In this document: piece by piece, positions 15,399 through 18,631 of the stretch
Position numbering within the stretch: position 1 is the stretch's first letter
Layout of the letters: every line of letters begins with the position of its first letter
Translations under genes and position numbers: made by a program
Notes under the pieces: model-generated
Seen by the model: only the letters and a program-made list of their open reading frames with translations
Told to the model about the DNA's origin: nothing
Database searches by the model: none
From: Fen-1258 sp027348115
GTDB taxonomy: Bacteria; Bacteroidota; Ignavibacteria; Ignavibacteriales; Melioribacteraceae
Direction of reading: 5' to 3'
NCBI GenBank assembly: GCA_027348115.1
Contig: DAIEQA010000188.1
Location: 1 to 18,631 of the forward strand
Length of the DNA stretch: 18,631 bases

Positions 15399-15720
15399 TA
15401 TCTTCCTTTAAAAATATAACACTGTAAAACTACACATTGTTTGAAAACGATAAAAATTTTGAATGGATTTTTTTAAAAACTATCCAACGACATTCAATTC
15501 ACACAGAACTAACTTTTCTTAGTAATCATTCATGTTCTGTAAGATTCTCATACTTCATCCGAAAAATACTTAACAGTTAGATGCATAATCTTCTATAAGA
15601 GATCAAGATGATTACGACGTATTTCATCCAAACTTTCAAATATGAGACAAAATTTCCATTTCAAAAGAACTTTTTATATATTTCGACTGTTCAAGTAAAT
15701 AAGTCGAAAAAAATAAAATT
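15399..15720. promoter_or_regulatory. AT-rich divergent intergenic region between TSUP and TetR genes
   Basis: These 322 nt carry no gene that I can support. They must hold the outward promoters for the TSUP gene (minus) and the TetR operon (plus). On the minus side an AT-rich TTATAT lies shortly before the ribosome site. On the plus side there is TTTTTATATATTT at about 15671-15683. No clear -35 partner was found for either. The inverted repeat listed separately sits at the right end. I saw no tRNA or other structured RNA. Confidence 0.5.
15681..15709 (+). promoter_or_regulatory. inverted repeat, candidate TetR operator
   Basis: TTTCGACT (15681-15688) and AGTCGAAA (15702-15709) are perfect 8-nt arms with a 13-nt spacer; the arm centres lie 21 nt apart, two helical turns. 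The site ends 11 nt before the TetR ATG and overlaps the AT-rich promoter-like stretch. That is where an autorepressing TetR protein would be expected to bind. The link is inferred from position and symmetry. Confidence 0.5.
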
Positions 15721-16335
15721 ATGAACACTGAAAAACTATCAAAAGAGAAGGAAAAAGCAATAATTGATGCCGCCCGTAAACGGTTCGGCCATTATGGATT
15801 TTCAAAAGTCACAATGGAGGAAATTGCAGTAGATGTGGAAATGGGCAAAGCTTCGCTCTATTACTACTTTCCAACAAAGGAAGACTTGTTCCGCGCCGTA
15901 ATTTTACAGGAACAGAATGAGTTGAAAAAAAGTATCGAGTTGATGCTGGAGAAATCGAACACTGCCTCCGAGAAGTTGCATGAATTTGTAGAACAAAGGA
16001 TGAAATTTTTTAAGATACTCATAAACCTGGGCACATTAAGCGTTCATTCCTACTTCGATATAAAATCGATGTTCAAGAAATTATTCCTCGATTTTGAAAA
16101 AATTGAATTGGATCTGATAAGAAAAATTATTGACGAAGGAAAAGCGAAAGCCGAACTCAATCCCGATTTACCCGAAGATACTGCGTTGATCTTTTTGCAT
16201 ATTCTCCAGGGTCTTAGATGCCGGGTTTTGCGTTGGGCAAAAGGGCAAAGTCTTGACGAAGAAACTCACGCCGGTTTACAGCAGGAAATGAAAACCGCAA
16301 CGGAATTTTTTATCAACGGAATTAAGAAAAAATAA
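15721..16335 (+). CDS. TetR/AcrR family transcriptional regulator
   Basis: This 204-residue protein has an N-terminal TetR helix-turn-helix domain (about residues 10-56): AAIIDAARKRFGHYGF-like helix 1, then VTMEEIAVDVEMGKASLYYYF with the recognition helix, then PTKEDLF. The C-terminal ~145 residues are helical and variable, as expected for the ligand-binding and dimer domain; a cluster with GLRCRVLRWAKG near 165-180 is basic. Such regulators usually repress a neighbouring efflux operon until a drug or metabolite binds. The exporter genes follow 33 nt downstream on the same strand, so autoregulation with the pump is likely, probably through the inverted repeat at 15681-15709. The ATG has no clear Shine-Dalgarno, only A-rich sequence, but the domain begins properly from it. 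The ligand is unknown. Confidence 0.95.
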   Translation: MNTEKLSKEKEKAIIDAARKRFGHYGFSKVTMEEIAVDVEMGKASLYYYFPTKEDLFRAVILQEQNELKKSIELMLEKSNTASEKLHEFVEQRMKFFKILINLGTLSVHSYFDIKSMFKKLFLDFEKIELDLIRKIIDEGKAKAELNPDLPEDTALIFLHILQGLRCRVLRWAKGQSLDEETHAGLQQEMKTATEFFINGIKKK

Positions 16336-16368
16336 TTTTTAAATATTTACTCAAAAAGGAAATTTTAA

Positions 16369-17370
16369 ATGGCACAAAGCGAAGATTTAAAAGATAAAAT
16401 AAAAGCCGAAGCAAAAGCGGCGGCTTCGAATAACGGCAACGATGAAAGCATAGACGAAGTACCGCTCTTCAAAAAGAAACGAATGATTATTCCGCTTCTC
16501 CTGTTGTTAACAGCGGCAGCCATCGGGGGATATTACTGGTATATGAATATGCAGGATTTTGTTTCCACCGACGACGCCTATGTTGACGCAAACAATGTTT
16601 CGATCAGTTCAAAAATGCTGGGAAGAGTAATTTACCTCGGAACAGCAGAAGGTGATACGGTTAAAGCCGGGCAGGTGCTTGTAAGACTTGACGACAGCGA
16701 CCTGCGCGCGCAGGAAACATCCGCAAAGGCAGGTTTATCTTTAGCTCAAAACAGTGTGCCTCTTGCGCAGGTAAATTTAAACAGAGCCCAAGACGATCTT
16801 AACCGAGGCCAGCAGGAATATAAAAGCGGCGTAATCACTAAGGAACAGTTCGATCATTTGCAAAGAGCTTTGGAAGCGGCAAAGGCGCAGTACAACATTG
16901 AGATCTCAAAAATACCTACGGCAAAAAGTCAAATAGGCGTAATCGAATCGCAATTGAACAACACTACTATTACATCGCCAATGGACGGAGTTGTTGCTAA
17001 ACGCTGGGTTCTTACCGGCGATGTAGTTCAGCCCGGGCAGCCGATATTCACAATATATGATTTGAAAAATATTTGGATCACTGCAAATATGGAGGAGACA
17101 AAACTGACTCACCTTCGCGTTGGCGAACCTGTGGAAATAGATGTCGATTCTTACCCGGATATAAAATTTCATGGAAAAGTTTTTGAGATCGGCAACTACA
17201 CTGCCTCCGAATTTTCTTTGATACCGCCGAACAACGCTTCCGGAAATTTTACAAAAGTCACCCAGCGCGTGCCGATAAAAATCTCGATTGATGATACCGC
17301 TAATGCCGATGGACACAAGCCGGTTTTAAGACCGGGAATGTCTGTGGAAGTTTCCGTAAAGGTGAAATAA
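16369..17370 (+). CDS. HlyD/EmrA-type efflux periplasmic adaptor subunit
   Basis: This 333-residue membrane-fusion protein pairs with the EmrB-like exporter encoded next. It has a short charged cytosolic N-terminus (1-37) and one transmembrane anchor (about 38-58). The EmrA hallmark VSTDDAYVDAN (65-75) and the first half of the lipoyl domain (about 77-110) follow. A short coiled-coil hairpin (about 112-198, with AKAGLSLAQNSVPLAQVNLNRA-type heptads) precedes the second lipoyl half ITSPMDGVVAKRWV (201-214). The beta-barrel and membrane-proximal parts run to PVLRPGMSVEVSVKVK. GGAAATTTTAA before the ATG supports the start. Only 3 nt separate it from the exporter gene. The hairpin is short, which fits EmrA-like adaptors. 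Assignment to the family is secure; the exported compounds are not known. Confidence 0.95.
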   Translation: MAQSEDLKDKIKAEAKAAASNNGNDESIDEVPLFKKKRMIIPLLLLLTAAAIGGYYWYMNMQDFVSTDDAYVDANNVSISSKMLGRVIYLGTAEGDTVKAGQVLVRLDDSDLRAQETSAKAGLSLAQNSVPLAQVNLNRAQDDLNRGQQEYKSGVITKEQFDHLQRALEAAKAQYNIEISKIPTAKSQIGVIESQLNNTTITSPMDGVVAKRWVLTGDVVQPGQPIFTIYDLKNIWITANMEETKLTHLRVGEPVEIDVDSYPDIKFHGKVFEIGNYTASEFSLIPPNNASGNFTKVTQRVPIKISIDDTANADGHKPVLRPGMSVEVSVKVK

Positions 17371-17373
17371 AAA

Positions 17374-18631
17374 ATGTTTAGCTCGAAAAAGAAATCTCTT
17401 CGCGGCACAGCTGTAAGCCAGATATCTTCGCTTCACCATGAGCATACATCTTACAAATGGTGGGTGCTTGCAAATGTTATGATCGGTACGTTCATGGCAG
17501 TGCTTGACGCAACGATTGTGGACGTATCACTTGCGAAAATTATGGCTACATTTGGAATCGGCGTGGATACCGTTAAATGGGTTGCAACAGCATACCTTCT
17601 TGTGTTTGCAATTATGCTTCCAACTTCCGGTTGGATAGCGGATCATTTCGGTTATAAAAAAACTTACGCTACCGCGCTCGGTTTGTTTACTATCGGGTCG
17701 CTTCTCTGTTCTTTGGCGTGGGATGAATCCGCTCTTATTTTATTCCGCATTATTCAAGGAGCCGGCGCCGGCTTGATGATGCCTGTCGGTATGGCAATAG
17801 TTATGAGGGAGTTCCCGCCGGAAAAGCGCGGAGTTGCTCTTGGATTTTGGACGATTGCCGCCGCGGCATCCGTATCGCTTGGTCCAACCCTCGGCGGATA
17901 CTTGATAGATAATTTTGCATGGCATTCCATTTTTGATGTTAACGTGCCGGTTGGAGTTGTGGGAGTTTTTGCAACGCTTGTTATACAACGCGAATATAAA
18001 ACTTCGGCCACGCGTTCGTTCGATCTTGTCGGGTTCATTTCGATGTCCATATTTCTTAGTGCGCTTTTAATTGCGCTGTCCGACGGCAATTCGGAATGGA
18101 ATACAGGCGGCTGGACTTCTCCTTTCATAATTACATGTTTCGCTATCTCATTAATCGCGTTCGTTGTTTTCATGATAACCGAATTAAATATTCGTCACCC
18201 GTTGATAGATCTGAGTTTGCTTAAAAATTTTAATTTCGCAATGGCGAACATCATATTGTTCATTTTCGGAATGGGAATGTTCGGCAGCACTTTTCTTCTT
18301 CCGCTTTATTTGCAAAACGGACTTGGCTACACTGCATTTCAAGCCGGCTCGCTTTTCTTGCCCATCGGTTTTCTGCAGGCAATTATGTCTCCTATTGCCG
18401 GAAACTTTGCAGATAAGATTAATCCCAAAATACCGGCATTCATCGGAATTGTTTTGTTAGCAGCAAGTTTATTTATAAATCATTTTCTTTCGCTCTATTC
18501 GGAAACATCGGCCATTATGATTTCACTTTATATACGCGGCATAGCAATGGGCTGGATATTTACACCGTTGAGCACAATTGCTCTTTCCGGAATTCCGAGA
18601 GAGCGTATGGCGCAGGCATCTGGTCTTTATA
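17374..18631 (+). CDS. EmrB/QacA-type DHA2 family MFS drug exporter, 3'-truncated by window edge
   Basis: The first 419 residues of a DHA2-family major facilitator are visible; family members are about 500-520, so around 100 residues lie beyond the window. Motif D1 LDATIVDVSL (44-53), motif A GWIADHFGYKK (86-96), motif B RIIQGAGAGLMMP (125-137) and motif C SLGPTLGG (168-175) are all present, so a 14-helix proton antiporter is predicted. The hydrophilic N-terminus (1-27) precedes the first helix (about 30-50). With the EmrA-like adaptor it should export hydrophobic drugs or toxic metabolites from the inner membrane, normally through a TolC channel. The ATG follows the adaptor stop by 3 nt, with AAAGGTG inside the end of that gene as ribosome site. 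Substrates are not deducible. Confidence 0.95.
   Translation, partial: MFSSKKKSLRGTAVSQISSLHHEHTSYKWWVLANVMIGTFMAVLDATIVDVSLAKIMATFGIGVDTVKWVATAYLLVFAIMLPTSGWIADHFGYKKTYATALGLFTIGSLLCSLAWDESALILFRIIQGAGAGLMMPVGMAIVMREFPPEKRGVALGFWTIAAAASVSLGPTLGGYLIDNFAWHSIFDVNVPVGVVGVFATLVIQREYKTSATRSFDLVGFISMSIFLSALLIALSDGNSEWNTGGWTSPFIITCFAISLIAFVVFMITELNIRHPLIDLSLLKNFNFAMANIILFIFGMGMFGSTFLLPLYLQNGLGYTAFQAGSLFLPIGFLQAIMSPIAGNFADKINPKIPAFIGIVLLAASLFINHFLSLYSETSAIMISLYIRGIAMGWIFTPLSTIALSGIPRERMAQASGLY

Overview
The window looks like chromosomal DNA from a moderately AT-rich Gram-negative bacterium. My best guess is the Bacteroidota/Chlorobi superphylum, close to the Ignavibacteria. Several envelope proteins have Bacteroidota-style signal peptides ending in FSQ, FAQ or SAQ, and there are small outer-membrane beta-barrel proteins. 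Yet many starts carry clear GGAG/AAGG Shine-Dalgarno sites, which typical Bacteroidia mostly lack. This placement is inferred from style; no rRNA or other marker gene is present. I see no tRNA, rRNA, CRISPR array, transposase or phage gene.

Layout. (1) Positions 1-2223, plus strand: the 3' part of an ABC ATPase gene, overlapping a six-helix ABC-2 permease gene, then a secreted LolA/LolB-fold-like protein. (2) 2386-2964: a small beta-barrel protein preceded by a GC-rich hairpin. (3) 2991-3943, minus strand: a two-helix membrane protein followed by a YceI-family periplasmic protein. (4) 4098-5783, plus strand: sucC (succinyl-CoA ligase beta, without sucD beside it) and an unrecognised 123-residue protein, separated by another GC-rich hairpin. 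(5) 5921-9535, plus strand: a galactokinase-family protein with its catalytic residues replaced, a TPR protein of about 12 repeats, and aroE 5 nt after it. (6) 9583-10178: an outer-membrane-type protein gene broken by a one-base shift at a run of six T. (7) 10222-14398, minus strand: a class I aminotransferase whose stop overlaps the pckA start, an 11-bp palindromic terminator-like hairpin after pckA, then a second, related aminotransferase. (8) 14613-15398, minus strand: a TSUP-family (TauE/SafE) permease. (9) 15721 to the end, plus strand: a TetR regulator, an EmrA-like adaptor and an EmrB-like DHA2 exporter that runs off the window.

How the genes work together. The overlapping aminotransferase-pckA pair would convert an amino acid such as aspartate to oxaloacetate and then to phosphoenolpyruvate, a gluconeogenic step. 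PEP is also a precursor of the shikimate pathway, in which the nearby aroE acts, and sucC contributes the TCA-cycle ligase. The TetR-EmrA-EmrB block is a drug-efflux operon, probably autoregulated through an inverted repeat just before the TetR gene. No TolC-type outer-membrane channel lies in the visible part.

Most of the window is ordinary housekeeping and envelope biology. The items that merit a second look are the predicted galactokinase pseudoenzyme, the homopolymer frameshift, the aminotransferase-pckA coupling, the GTAGGG...CCCTAC palindrome and the unknown gene after sucC. I found no convincing new multi-gene system.
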